Positions 1 to 9,246 are shown, numbered from the stretch's first letter. The stretch: DNA of 49,638 nt from an uncultured Pelagibacteraceae bacterium (GCA_902569735.1 CACFVE010000007.1:1-49638); one strand, 5' to 3'. Numbers and translations: made by a program. The notes: a model not told the origin generated them from the sequence alone.

Positions 1-142
1 ACCTTTTTGTGACGGATCACATGATGGATCAAAATTTGGTCCAAAGACTTATAAGGCTGAACAATCAAAGAAAGTTTTTTTTTGCACTTGTAAACAAACT
101 GATGATCCTCCTTTGTGTGACGGCTCTCACAATAAAAAATGA
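1..142 (+). CDS. CDGSH iron-sulfur protein, C-terminal part (partial)
   Basis: Only the last 46 residues and the stop are in the window; the gene begins upstream. The fragment carries two CDGSH motifs: an incomplete first one (PFCDGSH) and a complete second one in the order C-T-C, eight residues, C-D-G-S-H. Each such motif binds a 2Fe-2S cluster through three Cys and one His, so this is a tandem CDGSH protein of the bacterial type. Its stop overlaps the start of the next gene (ATGA), which suggests translational coupling to the dehalogenase. The physiological role is unknown; redox or iron-sulfur transfer is the family expectation. Confidence 0.85.
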   Translation, partial: PFCDGSHDGSKFGPKTYKAEQSKKVFFCTCKQTDDPPLCDGSHNKK

Positions 143-798
143 AAACTAAATCTGTAGTTTTTGATGCTTACGGCACATTATTTGATGTAAATTCTGCTGC
201 TGAAAAATGCAAAGATAAAATCGGAGATAAATGGGAAGGATTTGCAAATTTCTGGAGAACAACTCAATTAGAGTATACTTGGCTAAGAAGTTTAATGAAA
301 AGACACAAAGATTTTTGGCAAATTACAGAGGATAGTTTGGATAAATCAATGAAAGTTTTTGGAATCGATATGAGTATGAAAAATGATCTACTAAATCTTT
401 ATAAAGTTTTATCTCCATATCCTGAAGTTAAGAAAGTTCTAGAAAATTTAAAAAAGAAAAACTTTAAACTTGCTGTACTTTCAAATGGAACCCCCGCTCT
501 TCTAGATCGATTAGTTCAAAGCAATAACTTGAAAGATTTGTTTGACGATATTTTCTCGATTGAATCCGTGAAAGTTTATAAGCCTGATGCAAAAGTTTAT
601 AATTTGCCCTTAAAAAAATATAAGATTAAACCTCAAGAAGTAACTTTTTTAAGTGCTAATACATGGGATGTTTCCGGATCTGGAAACTATGGTTATAACT
701 CTGTTTGGGTTAATAGGAATAATGGAGTTTTTGATAATTTAGATTTTAAACCTAAAAATGAAATAAACAATTTAACGCAGTTACTAGATTTAATTTAA
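139..798 (+). CDS. L-2-haloacid dehalogenase (type II, HAD superfamily)
   Basis: Hydrolyses the carbon-halogen bond of S-2-haloacids such as 2-chloropropionate or haloacetates to the 2-hydroxyacid. The 219-residue length is typical. All landmarks of the type II dehalogenases are present: nucleophile D9 in FDAYGTLFD, R40 in WRTTQLEYTWLRSLM, S115-N116-G117, K148 with Y154, and S172, N174 and D177 in LSANTWDVSGSG. These match the L-DEX catalytic set at a constant offset of three. It overlaps the CDGSH gene by 4 bp and is followed 15 bp later by pirin, so it probably sits in a small redox or detoxification operon. Family is certain; the natural substrate is not. Confidence 0.9.
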   Translation: MKTKSVVFDAYGTLFDVNSAAEKCKDKIGDKWEGFANFWRTTQLEYTWLRSLMKRHKDFWQITEDSLDKSMKVFGIDMSMKNDLLNLYKVLSPYPEVKKVLENLKKKNFKLAVLSNGTPALLDRLVQSNNLKDLFDDIFSIESVKVYKPDAKVYNLPLKKYKIKPQEVTFLSANTWDVSGSGNYGYNSVWVNRNNGVFDNLDFKPKNEINNLTQLLDLI

Positions 799-813
799 GC
801 GTTATTATTTATT

Positions 814-1656
814 ATGACTCAAATTGAAGTTAGAAAGATAGTTAAAGCCTTAAACGCATCAGATGGTGCTGGTGTTAAATTAAAAAGAAGCATTGGCACA
901 CCAGAAGCAGATTATATTGATCCATTTTTAATGCTTGATGAATTTGGATCTGAAAATAAGGACGATTATGTAGCTGGATTTCCTCCTCATCCTCATAGGG
1001 GTATAGAAACTGTAACTTATATGTTGCACGGCCAATTCGAACACGAAGATAGCATAGGATCAAAAGGAAAGATGGTTCCTGGAGATGTCCAGTGGATGAA
1101 AACCGGAAGAGGGATAATTCATTCCGAAATGCCTGCTATGTCAGGAGGTAAACTATTAGGTTTCCAACTCTGGATTAACATGCCAGCAAATTTAAAAAAG
1201 AATAAACCAGAGTACATTTATATTAAAGGTAATGAGCTTGGTATTCACGAAGATAGTGAAAAGAAAGTAAAAGTTATAGCAGGAAAATATGAAAATGCTG
1301 AGGGTCCTCAAAAAAAACATAACGTAGAACCAATTTATTTTCATATTGTTCTAAATGAAAAAAAAGAATTTAAATGTGAAGTTCCTCAGGAACATAATTC
1401 TTTTATTTATTTGTTAAAAGGTGAACTAAAAATTGGGGAAAAAGAACATGATAAAACTAAGGACTCCAATTTAATTTTACTTGGGAGAGGAAATAAACTT
1501 AAAGTAAAAGCCAATAAAAAAACTGAATTCCTTTTTATTGCAGGTAAGCCAATTGGTGAGCCAATCGCTAGAGGTGGTCCATTTGTTATGAATACTAAAG
1601 CAGAAATACTTGAAGCCATTCAAGACTATAATAATGGAACATTTGCTAAATATTAA
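814..1656 (+). CDS. Pirin family protein
   Basis: A cupin-fold protein of 280 residues. The N-terminal cupin has the pirin metal site, H59 and H61 in FPPHPHRG and H103 and E105 in GIIHSE, matching the iron ligands of human pirin. A second cupin-like half follows, and the conserved GEPIARGGPFVMNT segment lies near the C-terminus. Some bacterial pirins act as quercetin 2,3-dioxygenases and others bind metabolic enzymes or regulators; the sequence does not decide between these. It lies in the same direction as the haloacid dehalogenase and a quinone oxidoreductase, with 15-24 bp spacers, consistent with co-transcription. Confidence 0.9.
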   Translation: MTQIEVRKIVKALNASDGAGVKLKRSIGTPEADYIDPFLMLDEFGSENKDDYVAGFPPHPHRGIETVTYMLHGQFEHEDSIGSKGKMVPGDVQWMKTGRGIIHSEMPAMSGGKLLGFQLWINMPANLKKNKPEYIYIKGNELGIHEDSEKKVKVIAGKYENAEGPQKKHNVEPIYFHIVLNEKKEFKCEVPQEHNSFIYLLKGELKIGEKEHDKTKDSNLILLGRGNKLKVKANKKTEFLFIAGKPIGEPIARGGPFVMNTKAEILEAIQDYNNGTFAKY

Positions 1657-1680
1657 AAGTTCAAGTACGTTTCTTCAATA

Positions 1681-2655
1681 ATGGCTAAATCAATTGTTAT
1701 AAAAAAAAATGGTGGACCCGAAGTCTTGGAAATTCAAGATACCGATATAAAATCACCAGGACCAGATGAAATAAAAGTTACCAATCATGCGATTGGGTTA
1801 AACTATATTGATACCTATCATAGGTCAGGTTTGTATCCTTTACCTTTACCTAGCGGTATAGGATTAGAAGCATCAGGAAAAGTTGATGAAATTGGTTCAA
1901 ATATTAAAGAGTTTAACAAAGGAGATAACATTGCTTATGCATCCATGCCCATAGGAGCTTACTCTCAACAAAGAATAATACCAGCAAAAATTGCAGTAAA
2001 AATTCCTGAATGGATTTCACATAAATTAGCAGCAACATTAATGACAAAAGGTTTAACGACTAATTATTTATTAACTAAGACTTACAAGCTAAAACCTAAT
2101 GAAACTATTTTGTTTCATGCTGCAGCTGGTGGTGTTGGTCAAATATTCGCTCAATGGGCTAAAAGCATTGGAGCAAAAGTTATTGGTACTGTAGGTTCAG
2201 ACGAAAAAATTGAAATTGCTAAAGCAAATGGATACGAGAATGTTATTAACTATTCAAAAAATGATTTTGCAAAAGAAGTTATGAAATTGACGGATAATAA
2301 TGGAGTTTCTGCAGTTTTTGACGGAGTTGGAAAAAATACATTTAAAGGATCAATAGCATGCTTGAAACCAAGAGGTATGATGATAAGTTTTGGAAATGCT
2401 TCGGGACCTTTAGATCCTGTGAATGTTACAAAAGATATTCAATCTAAAAGTCTTTTTTTGACAAGACCAACTATTGGGCATTATTTCACAAGCAGAAATG
2501 AAATCCAAAAAGGGGCTGATGAAATATTTGAAAAAATAAAATTTGGAATGATAAAAATAAAAATATTTAAAGAATATAAGTTAGAGGAAGCAAAACAAGC
2601 TCATCAAGATTTAGAGTCTAGAAAACTGACTGGTCCAGCCATACTTGTTCCCTAA
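1681..2655 (+). CDS. NADPH:quinone oxidoreductase, zinc-independent MDR family
   Basis: A 324-residue medium-chain reductase that transfers hydride from NADPH to quinones or related electrophiles in the cytoplasm. The substrate-domain signature NYIDTYHRSGLYP (41-53) and the nucleotide-binding turn AAAGGVG (147-153) closely resemble bacterial Qor. There is no structural-zinc cysteine cluster, which separates it from the zinc alcohol dehydrogenases. Its stop shares one base with the ATG of the DUF1289 gene, so the two are translationally coupled. A qor symbol would be reasonable, but the substrate cannot be read from the sequence. Confidence 0.88.
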   Translation: MAKSIVIKKNGGPEVLEIQDTDIKSPGPDEIKVTNHAIGLNYIDTYHRSGLYPLPLPSGIGLEASGKVDEIGSNIKEFNKGDNIAYASMPIGAYSQQRIIPAKIAVKIPEWISHKLAATLMTKGLTTNYLLTKTYKLKPNETILFHAAAGGVGQIFAQWAKSIGAKVIGTVGSDEKIEIAKANGYENVINYSKNDFAKEVMKLTDNNGVSAVFDGVGKNTFKGSIACLKPRGMMISFGNASGPLDPVNVTKDIQSKSLFLTRPTIGHYFTSRNEIQKGADEIFEKIKFGMIKIKIFKEYKLEEAKQAHQDLESRKLTGPAILVP

Positions 2656-2918
2656 TGGAAAAAGAAGTTATATCACCTTGTATAAGTATTTGTAAAACTG
2701 ATCCAGTAACTGGTTATTGTTATGGATGTGCAAGAACTAATGATGAGAAAAAAATGTGGAAAAATGAAAATACAAAAAAAGAATGGAAAATTAAGAATTT
2801 AGAAGAAATCACTTCTAGAATGAAAGGCTGGCAATTAAAAACTTTTAAAGAGTCTTATAAATATAAGATAAATAACGGTATATCATTATTTAAAAAAAAA
2901 CTTCAGGAAACTAATTAA
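2655..2918 (+). CDS. DUF1289 small cysteine-rich protein
   Basis: An 87-residue protein with the DUF1289 pattern SPCISICKTDPVTGYCYGCA near the N-terminus; cysteines at 9, 13, 22 and 25 suggest a metal or iron-sulfur site. A conserved Trp follows in KKMW, and the rest is basic. The family is widespread in proteobacteria and often sits beside oxidoreductases, as here, but has no established function. Its start overlaps the reductase stop (TAATG). It ends 1 bp from the end of the convergent DUF2721 gene. Confidence 0.85.
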   Translation: MEKEVISPCISICKTDPVTGYCYGCARTNDEKKMWKNENTKKEWKIKNLEEITSRMKGWQLKTFKESYKYKINNGISLFKKKLQETN

Positions 2919-2919
2919 A

Positions 2920-3330
2920 TTATAAGTCTTTCTTCATAGAATCCATGTCACTTAAATGAAATTTTAAGGCCTGATTAGAAAGTCTTATTTCTTGCAAAAA
3001 TAAAAAAATAGAAATTATCATACACACACAACAGGCTGCAAAATTTAAACGAGCTACTTGGAGGGTATTAACATAAAGCATTAAAACTGTTGTCATATTA
3101 AAAAGAAATCCAAAGGCTCCAAAACCCATTACATATTTTAGTAAATTTGCTCTTTTGTTTAAAACATGTAATTGATTTTCCCATTCTGGAGGAACTTTTT
3201 TTTCAAATGTATACTGATCATGTATCTGTCTAATAAGAGCACTTAGTGTGTGAAACCTATTGCTATACATAGTCATCATTAGAGGTATAGCCGGAAACAT
3301 TAAGGCTGCAACTGTGTAATCTATATCCAT
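2920..3330 (-). CDS. DUF2721 membrane protein
   Basis: A 136-residue inner-membrane protein with three hydrophobic segments, roughly residues 7-24, 62-90 and 94-115. The N-terminal half contains the DUF2721 pattern around RFHTLSALIRQIHDQY. No enzymatic motif is visible and the family has no assigned function. It is transcribed away from ubiA with a spacer of at most 53 bp and converges tail-to-tail on the DUF1289 gene. Confidence concerns the family, not a role. Confidence 0.75.
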   Translation of the reverse strand: MDIDYTVAALMFPAIPLMMTMYSNRFHTLSALIRQIHDQYTFEKKVPPEWENQLHVLNKRANLLKYVMGFGAFGFLFNMTTVLMLYVNTLQVARLNFAACCVCMIISIFLFLQEIRLSNQALKFHLSDMDSMKKDL

Positions 3331-3356
3331 AGCGAATCAAATTGATTATGTAGATA

Positions 3357-4238
3357 GTGTTTGATATTTACAAGTCATATTTCATGGAACATTTAAAAAT
3401 ATTTATAGAATTAACAAGATTAAATAAACCTATAGGCTTTATGCTTTTATTTTGGCCATGTTCTTGGGGTTTAGCTTACGGGTATGGCTTAGATCAAGAC
3501 TTAAATATTTTCTTATACTATACTTTATTATTTTTTTTAGGCTCGGTACTTATGAGAAGCGCGGGGTGTATATTTAATGATATTGTAGATAAAGATTTCG
3601 ATAAAAAAGTTCAAAGGACTAAGCTAAGACCTATTGCTTGTGGCAAAGTTTCAATTAAACAATCTATTATTTATGTTTTGATACTTTGTTTAATAGCTTT
3701 TTTAATCTTAATTCAATTTAATCTTAAAACAATTTATTTAGGTCTCGGATCAATGCTGTTAGCTTTTTCATACCCTTTTATGAAAAGAATAACATATTGG
3801 CCTCAATTGTTTCTTGGTCTAACTTTTAACTGGGGCATGATAATGGGTTATACGGCCATATTAGATCAAATATCTTTTGAAATTGTCCTGCTTTATTTAT
3901 CAGCCATATTTTGGACATTGGGTTATGACACCATTTATGGAGTACAGGATATAGCAGATGATGAAATTATAGGAATAAAATCTACTGCTATAAAATTTAA
4001 AGAAAATATTAAACTTTTTGTTGGAACATGTTACCTAATTACTTTTTTGTTAATAGTTTATGTTTTCAAAACAAATATTGGAATTAATTTATCAACTTTT
4101 TTTATTTTGATGTTTTCAATTAGCTTAATTTATCAGATAAAAATTTTTAGTGAAAATAATCCTATGAATTGCCTTAAGGCTTTTAAAGTAAACAATTACT
4201 CTGGTATTTTCATGTTCACAACAATTCTTTTTTCTTAA
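3357..4238 (+). CDS. ubiA: 4-hydroxybenzoate polyprenyltransferase
   Basis: Prenylates 4-hydroxybenzoate in ubiquinone biosynthesis, within the inner membrane. The first aspartate-rich motif is N74-D75-I-V-D78 followed by KDFD, and the second is around YDTIYGVQDIADDE (190-203); these bind the Mg-diphosphate of the prenyl donor. About eight hydrophobic helices fill the rest. The RLNKPIGF entry motif is typical of UbiA. The start is uncertain: GTG at 3357 gives 293 residues, while ATG at 3384 (MEHLKIF) gives 284 and leaves more room from the divergent DUF2721 gene. It is separated from msbA by 3 bp. Confidence 0.9.
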   Translation: MFDIYKSYFMEHLKIFIELTRLNKPIGFMLLFWPCSWGLAYGYGLDQDLNIFLYYTLLFFLGSVLMRSAGCIFNDIVDKDFDKKVQRTKLRPIACGKVSIKQSIIYVLILCLIAFLILIQFNLKTIYLGLGSMLLAFSYPFMKRITYWPQLFLGLTFNWGMIMGYTAILDQISFEIVLLYLSAIFWTLGYDTIYGVQDIADDEIIGIKSTAIKFKENIKLFVGTCYLITFLLIVYVFKTNIGINLSTFFILMFSISLIYQIKIFSENNPMNCLKAFKVNNYSGIFMFTTILFS

Positions 4239-4241
4239 ATT

Positions 4242-5984
4242 ATGAAATTTCAAGAATTAAAGCTTATTCTAACAAGACTTTATAAAGAACACATACGATT
4301 CCACTTAAAGAGAATATTGTTATGTTTAATCTTATCAGTAGTTATTGCAGGAACTACTTCAGCAATAGCATGGTTGCTTGATCCAGCGGTTAAAAAAATA
4401 TTTATAGATAAGAACGAAACACTTGCCTGGGTAATACCTATTGCTATAATTGTTACATTTGGAGCCAAGGGGCTATCCCTATATTTTGCTAGAACAAATA
4501 TTAATATTGTTGGAGAAAGAATTGCAGGAGAATTACAAAAAAGAATTGCAAAATCAATTTTATTTTCGGACATTCAAACTTTAGATTCGAGACATTCGGG
4601 AAGATATATTTCTAATATACAGTATGACTCTGGTCAAGTTTCACACTTGGTTAGCACTGGTGTCTTAAACTTAATGAAAGACTCTTTTTCAGTTATTTTA
4701 TTGGTTGGACTAATGTTTTATCAAAATTGGAAATTAGCCTCTTTTGCAATTTTTATGATTCCTCTTGCTGGAGGACTAGCAAAAAACCTCGGAAAGCAAG
4801 TTGGTAAAGCTACTCTTCAAGCCAGTAAATTATCTGGAAATTTAGTTTCATTTTTATCAGATATCTTAAGAGGATCTAGAATGATTAGAATTTTTCAAAA
4901 AGAAAATCAGGAAAGTGACAATGCTAATAATGTAATCACAGATTTAGTAAATAAAAATATTAAAATTCAAGCTATTATGCTCAGAGCTACTCCAATTATG
5001 GAAGGTTTAACTGGAATTATGATAGCGGGATTTATCTTCTTTTCAGGAAAACTAATTAATGCAGGAGAGCTCGGGATTAATAATTTTTTTTCTTTCTTGG
5101 CGGCTATGATGTTAGCCTATCAGCCGATTAGATCTCTAGCTACTATAAACATGGTTGCTTACCAAGGAGCAGCAGCAGCAAAAAGAATCTTTTCTATAAC
5201 AGATAAACCTATAAATATAAAAAATGAGGATCATCTACCAGAACTAAAAATTAAAGACTGCAATATACTATTTGAAAATGTTAGTTTTAAATATGAAACT
5301 ACAGCTGAAAAAGCTATAAATAATATTGATCTACAAATAGAAGGAAACAAAGTTACAGCATTAGTTGGCAAGAGTGGTGCTGGAAAAAGCACTATAATTA
5401 ATCTTTTACCAAGATTTTATGACCCTCAAGATGGCATAATTAAAATAGACAATCAAAATATAAAAAATATAAATCTGAAATCCTTAAGAAACAAAATATC
5501 TTTAGTCAGCCAAGATGTAATTTTGTTCGACAGCTCAATTAAGAATAATATTGCTTATGCAGACTCCACAGCAACACAAAAAGATATTGAGGAAGCATGT
5601 AAGTATGCTGCCGCAGATGAGTTCATTAATAAACTACCAAATAAATATGATACGTTAGTTGGTGAAAATGGGGTAAGGCTTTCAGGCGGGCAAAAACAAA
5701 GAATTTCTATAGCTAGAGCCATACTTAAAAAATCTCCTATAATTCTGTTAGATGAAGCTACTTCTTCTCTAGACACAGAGTCTGAAAGAATAGTTCAAAA
5801 TGCTATAAATAATCTAATAAAAGGAAGAACTACGATAGTTATTGCACATAGGATGTCTACTATTCATAATTCTGATAAAATATTTTTGTTAGAAAGTGGA
5901 AAAATAATTAATTCAGGTAACCATGAACACTTAATAAATAATAGTGAAGAATATAAGGCTTTATATAAAAATCAATTAAAGTAA
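4242..5984 (+). CDS. msbA: Lipid A export ABC transporter, ATP-binding and permease protein
   Basis: A 580-residue half-transporter that flips core-lipid A across the inner membrane. The N-terminal ~310 residues form a six-helix ABC exporter domain. The nucleotide-binding domain has Walker A GKSGAGKST (376-384), signature LSGGQ (480-484), Walker B ending at D504-E505, and a switch His in VIAHR. The length equals E. coli MsbA. The assignment rests on the operon: waaA starts on the next base and lpxK and an acyltransferase follow, all lipid A genes. Without that context a generic multidrug exporter would be possible. Confidence 0.88.
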   Translation: MKFQELKLILTRLYKEHIRFHLKRILLCLILSVVIAGTTSAIAWLLDPAVKKIFIDKNETLAWVIPIAIIVTFGAKGLSLYFARTNINIVGERIAGELQKRIAKSILFSDIQTLDSRHSGRYISNIQYDSGQVSHLVSTGVLNLMKDSFSVILLVGLMFYQNWKLASFAIFMIPLAGGLAKNLGKQVGKATLQASKLSGNLVSFLSDILRGSRMIRIFQKENQESDNANNVITDLVNKNIKIQAIMLRATPIMEGLTGIMIAGFIFFSGKLINAGELGINNFFSFLAAMMLAYQPIRSLATINMVAYQGAAAAKRIFSITDKPINIKNEDHLPELKIKDCNILFENVSFKYETTAEKAINNIDLQIEGNKVTALVGKSGAGKSTIINLLPRFYDPQDGIIKIDNQNIKNINLKSLRNKISLVSQDVILFDSSIKNNIAYADSTATQKDIEEACKYAAADEFINKLPNKYDTLVGENGVRLSGGQKQRISIARAILKKSPIILLDEATSSLDTESERIVQNAINNLIKGRTTIVIAHRMSTIHNSDKIFLLESGKIINSGNHEHLINNSEEYKALYKNQLK

Positions 5985-7256
5985 ATGTTTCTTATTTATC
6001 GTTATCTCATTAATATCTGTTTTCCAATAATAATATTTATAATTTTTTTAAGAACGTATTTTAACAAAGAAGATAAAAATAGATTTAAAGAAAAACTATT
6101 TAGCTCATCATTTGATGTAAAAAAAAATCATAATAAAAAACTAATTTGGTTTCATGCTGCTAGTATAGGAGAGCTTAAAAGCATTATACCTTTAATTAAA
6201 AAATTGAATAGAAAAAATAAGTTTGAATTCCTAATTACAACCATAACATTAAGTTCTTCTCATTTAATTTCAAAAGAATTATCTGGTGAACAAAACATAA
6301 CTCATAGGTTTCTTCCAATTGATAAACTTAATCTAGTAAAAAAATTTTTAGATAATTGGTCTCCAATCTTAACAATATTTGTAGACTCAGAATTATGGCC
6401 AAATTTTATTCTAGAAATTAAAAAAAGAAAAATACCATTGGTACTTCTAAATGGGAGAATAACTAAAAAAACATTTTTAAGATGGGGTCTTTTACCAAAA
6501 GTAGCGGAAAAAATTTTTCAATCTTTTGAATTATGTTTACCAGCCAGTAAAGAATCAAAGCAATACCTTGAAAAATTTAAAGTTAAAAACGTTAAATATT
6601 TAGGAAATTTAAAGTTAGCTTTTGAAAATAAAACTAATAGTTTAAATGATAAAAATAAAGAGATTTTAAATTTTAGCAAATTTTGGTGTGCAGTTAGTAC
6701 TCATAAAGAAGAAGATATTTTTTGTTTAAAAACTCATTTAAAAATAAAAGCAATCCATCAAGATATAATAACAATTATTATTCCACGACATATTGATAGA
6801 GTTCAAAATATTGAAACATCTTGCAAAAAATTTAACTTAACTTGTCAAATTTTATCAAAAGATGAATTAATTAAGGATGATAAAGAAATTATTGTAATAA
6901 ATTCATACGGGATGACATCAAACTACTTAGAACTTTGTAAGAGTGTTTTTATTGGCAAGTCTATGATAGAGAAACTTAAAAGTGTAGGAGGGCAAAATCC
7001 TATAGAGGCAGCCAAACTTAAATGTAAAATTTATCATGGTCCATATGTATACAATTTTCAGGAAATATATAATCTTTTTAATAAATATAAAATATCTGAG
7101 GAAATTCATAATGAGATCGAATTATCTAATAAAATAAGTATGGATTTAAGTAAATCTAATGCAATTAATAATGAAAAAATAGAAATTATAAATAATTTAG
7201 GAAAAAAAATATTAAATGATACATGTGATGAATTAGATAAAATTATTAATAAATGA
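5985..7256 (+). CDS. waaA: 3-deoxy-D-manno-octulosonic acid (Kdo) transferase
   Basis: Adds Kdo to the lipid A precursor at the inner face of the inner membrane (GT30 family). An N-terminal membrane anchor (residues 3-24) is followed by IWFHAASIGE, with the presumed catalytic base E63. FVDSELWPNFI and LLNGRITKKTF follow, and the C-terminal domain has the donor-binding GGQNPIEAA and HGPYVYNF. The 423 residues are normal. The gene begins directly after the msbA stop with no visible Shine-Dalgarno and overlaps lpxK by 4 bp (ATGA), so translation is probably coupled throughout. It is also known as kdtA. Confidence 0.92.
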   Translation: MFLIYRYLINICFPIIIFIIFLRTYFNKEDKNRFKEKLFSSSFDVKKNHNKKLIWFHAASIGELKSIIPLIKKLNRKNKFEFLITTITLSSSHLISKELSGEQNITHRFLPIDKLNLVKKFLDNWSPILTIFVDSELWPNFILEIKKRKIPLVLLNGRITKKTFLRWGLLPKVAEKIFQSFELCLPASKESKQYLEKFKVKNVKYLGNLKLAFENKTNSLNDKNKEILNFSKFWCAVSTHKEEDIFCLKTHLKIKAIHQDIITIIIPRHIDRVQNIETSCKKFNLTCQILSKDELIKDDKEIIVINSYGMTSNYLELCKSVFIGKSMIEKLKSVGGQNPIEAAKLKCKIYHGPYVYNFQEIYNLFNKYKISEEIHNEIELSNKISMDLSKSNAINNEKIEIINNLGKKILNDTCDELDKIINK

Positions 7257-8182
7257 AAATTTTAAAACCTAAATTCTGGGAAAAAAATAATAACTTAATA
7301 TCTTTATTGCTCTTTCCTATCTCATTTTTTTTACAATTATTATTTACGATCAAAAAAAAGATTACCACGGAATATTCTTTTGAAATTCCAGTTATTTGTG
7401 TCGGAAATATATATTTAGGAGGAACTGGAAAAACACCTTTGTGCATTTTTATAACTAAAGAATTAATAAAACATAATAAAAAACCAGCTATAATAAAAAA
7501 ATTTTATCCTGATCAAGCTGATGAACATAGTCTAATTAGCAATAATCTTGACTGTCTGTTCTTAAATACTCAAAGATATAAAGCTATAAAAAGCGCCGAA
7601 AAAAAACAACATGACATAGCAATTCTTGATGATGGTTTTCAGGATTATTCAATTAAAAAAAACTTAAATATACTATGCTTTAATAGCAATCAGTTAATTG
7701 GCAATGGTATGACATTGCCTTCTGGTCCATTGAGAGAAAACATTAATGCTATAAAAAAAACCCAGATAGTCATAATTAATGGGGGAAAAAATAAAATTTT
7801 TGAAAAGAAAATTTTAAATATTTCAGATAAAATTAAAATTTTTTATTCAAAATATTTGCCTATAAATATTAAAGAGTTTGAAAATAAAAAACTTTTTGTT
7901 TTTGCTGGAATTGGGAACCCAAGTAATTTTTTTAAATTATTAAAAGAAAATAATCTTGATATTCACAAACAAATTGCATTTCCAGATCATTATAAATTTA
8001 GTAAGTCAGAAATTCAAAAAATGATTAAGGAATCTTCTGAGAATAACTTGGAGCTTGTAACAACAGAAAAAGATTATTGTAGGATTAAGGATCTTGGATT
8101 TAAACACGTTAAATTTTTAAAAATAAAATTAGAAATTTTGGAAAAAGATAAATTTATAAATCAAATTTTAAGTTACTCATGA
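7253..8182 (+). CDS. lpxK: Tetraacyldisaccharide 4'-kinase
   Basis: Phosphorylates the 4' position of the lipid A disaccharide. A hydrophobic N-terminus (residues 15-33) is followed by the P-loop LGGTGKTP (55-62), the LDDGFQ motif with D126-D127, the GPLRE segment and the FPDHYKF histidine. At 309 residues it is shorter than E. coli LpxK. The stretch after the P-loop, where the family usually has SRGYGG and a variable loop, is reduced to KKFYPDQADE. It overlaps both neighbours by 4 bp. Family and pathway are secure; the shortened loop is unusual. Confidence 0.9.
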   Translation: MKILKPKFWEKNNNLISLLLFPISFFLQLLFTIKKKITTEYSFEIPVICVGNIYLGGTGKTPLCIFITKELIKHNKKPAIIKKFYPDQADEHSLISNNLDCLFLNTQRYKAIKSAEKKQHDIAILDDGFQDYSIKKNLNILCFNSNQLIGNGMTLPSGPLRENINAIKKTQIVIINGGKNKIFEKKILNISDKIKIFYSKYLPINIKEFENKKLFVFAGIGNPSNFFKLLKENNLDIHKQIAFPDHYKFSKSEIQKMIKESSENNLELVTTEKDYCRIKDLGFKHVKFLKIKLEILEKDKFINQILSYS

Positions 8183-9036
8183 TAAAACCAATTAAATATT
8201 TTTTTGAAGCAATGTTTGTTTATTTGTTTTTTGCAATTGCAAAATTAATTGGTCTTTCGTTAAGTAGAAAAACCTTTTCTTTTATTTTTAAAAAGATTGG
8301 TCCAATAATCAGATCAAAAAATATTATAGATAAAAATCTACTGAAGTTTTCTAATAAACTTTCTGATCAAGAAAAGAAAGAAATAATATCAAACATGTGG
8401 TCAAATTACGGAATGACTTTTATTGAGTATGTTTTTTTAAATGATTTTAAAAAAGGACAAAAACATGTAAATATTGAAGGAGAAGAAATATTACAAAAAA
8501 TATTTTTAAATAACAAACCGGTAATCTTTATTTCAGGTCACTTTGCAAACTTTGAAATTATGTCTATGGAAATTACTAAAAAAAAGATTAATCTTGCAAC
8601 TATTTATAGACCTTTGAATAATTTTTTTCTTAACCCATTGATGGAATATTTAAGAAAAAAATACGTATGTAAAAATCAAATTAAAAAGGGAAGAATAGGT
8701 GTAAAAGAGTCTATTGAATATATTAAAAATCAACACAGTATAGCCCTTATGGTTGATCAAAGAGTTAGTGAAGGAGAAAAAATTAAATTTTTCAATGAGA
8801 AAGCTTTTACAACAACCTTGCCAGGACAATTAGCTCTAAAGTATAATCTGGATCTGGTTCCTATATTTATTGAAAGAAAAAATAATATTTCATTTAAAAT
8901 GAAAATTTATGAGCCTATTAAATCTTCAAAATTTAAAGACAAAATTCAAATTTCTGAGAAATTAAATCAAATAATAGAAGATATGATCAAAAAAAATCCT
9001 AACCAATGGATTTGGACTCATGACAGATGGAAGTAA
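8179..9036 (+). CDS. Lipid A lauroyl/myristoyl acyltransferase family (LpxL/HtrB-like)
   Basis: Transfers a secondary acyl chain from acyl-ACP to Kdo-lipid A at the membrane. There is a hydrophobic N-terminal anchor (residues 10-28) and the HX4E catalytic motif H121-F-A-N-F-E126 in SGHFANFE. Further family blocks are IYRPLNNFFLNPLM, MVDQR and NPNQWIWTHDRWK at the C-terminus. The 285 residues are normal. It is the last gene of the ubiA-msbA-waaA-lpxK run and overlaps lpxK by 4 bp. Which chain and position it acylates cannot be told. Confidence 0.9.
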   Translation: MIKPIKYFFEAMFVYLFFAIAKLIGLSLSRKTFSFIFKKIGPIIRSKNIIDKNLLKFSNKLSDQEKKEIISNMWSNYGMTFIEYVFLNDFKKGQKHVNIEGEEILQKIFLNNKPVIFISGHFANFEIMSMEITKKKINLATIYRPLNNFFLNPLMEYLRKKYVCKNQIKKGRIGVKESIEYIKNQHSIALMVDQRVSEGEKIKFFNEKAFTTTLPGQLALKYNLDLVPIFIERKNNISFKMKIYEPIKSSKFKDKIQISEKLNQIIEDMIKKNPNQWIWTHDRWK

Positions 9037-9045
9037 ATATTAAGA

Positions 9046-9246
9046 TTAATCTTTGTCCTTAATTTTTTTATAACTTTCTTTAACTTCTAAAGGTGAAAAG
9101 TACGCCTCTTGTAACTCTACATTCCAGTAATTTAAATTTTCTAATGGGATTTCTTTTCCTGAAATAGCACAAACTACAAAGTTTCCCTCTTCAATAACAT
9201 CAAATGAGTTATGTTTATATTGAAGTTTAGCTTTTTTTTTATTCAT
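9046..9246 (-). CDS. DUF2093 protein
   Basis: A 66-residue protein with the alphaproteobacterial DUF2093 pattern: an AKLQY start, FVVCAISGKEIPLENLNYW in the middle and a VELQEAYFSP tail. Its single cysteine lies in the central motif. The function is unknown. It is transcribed away from purD with only 30 bp between start codons, all A/T except for two C, and no Shine-Dalgarno sequence on either side. Small but real, because the whole family pattern is conserved. Confidence 0.82.
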   Translation of the reverse strand: MNKKKAKLQYKHNSFDVIEEGNFVVCAISGKEIPLENLNYWNVELQEAYFSPLEVKESYKKIKDKD

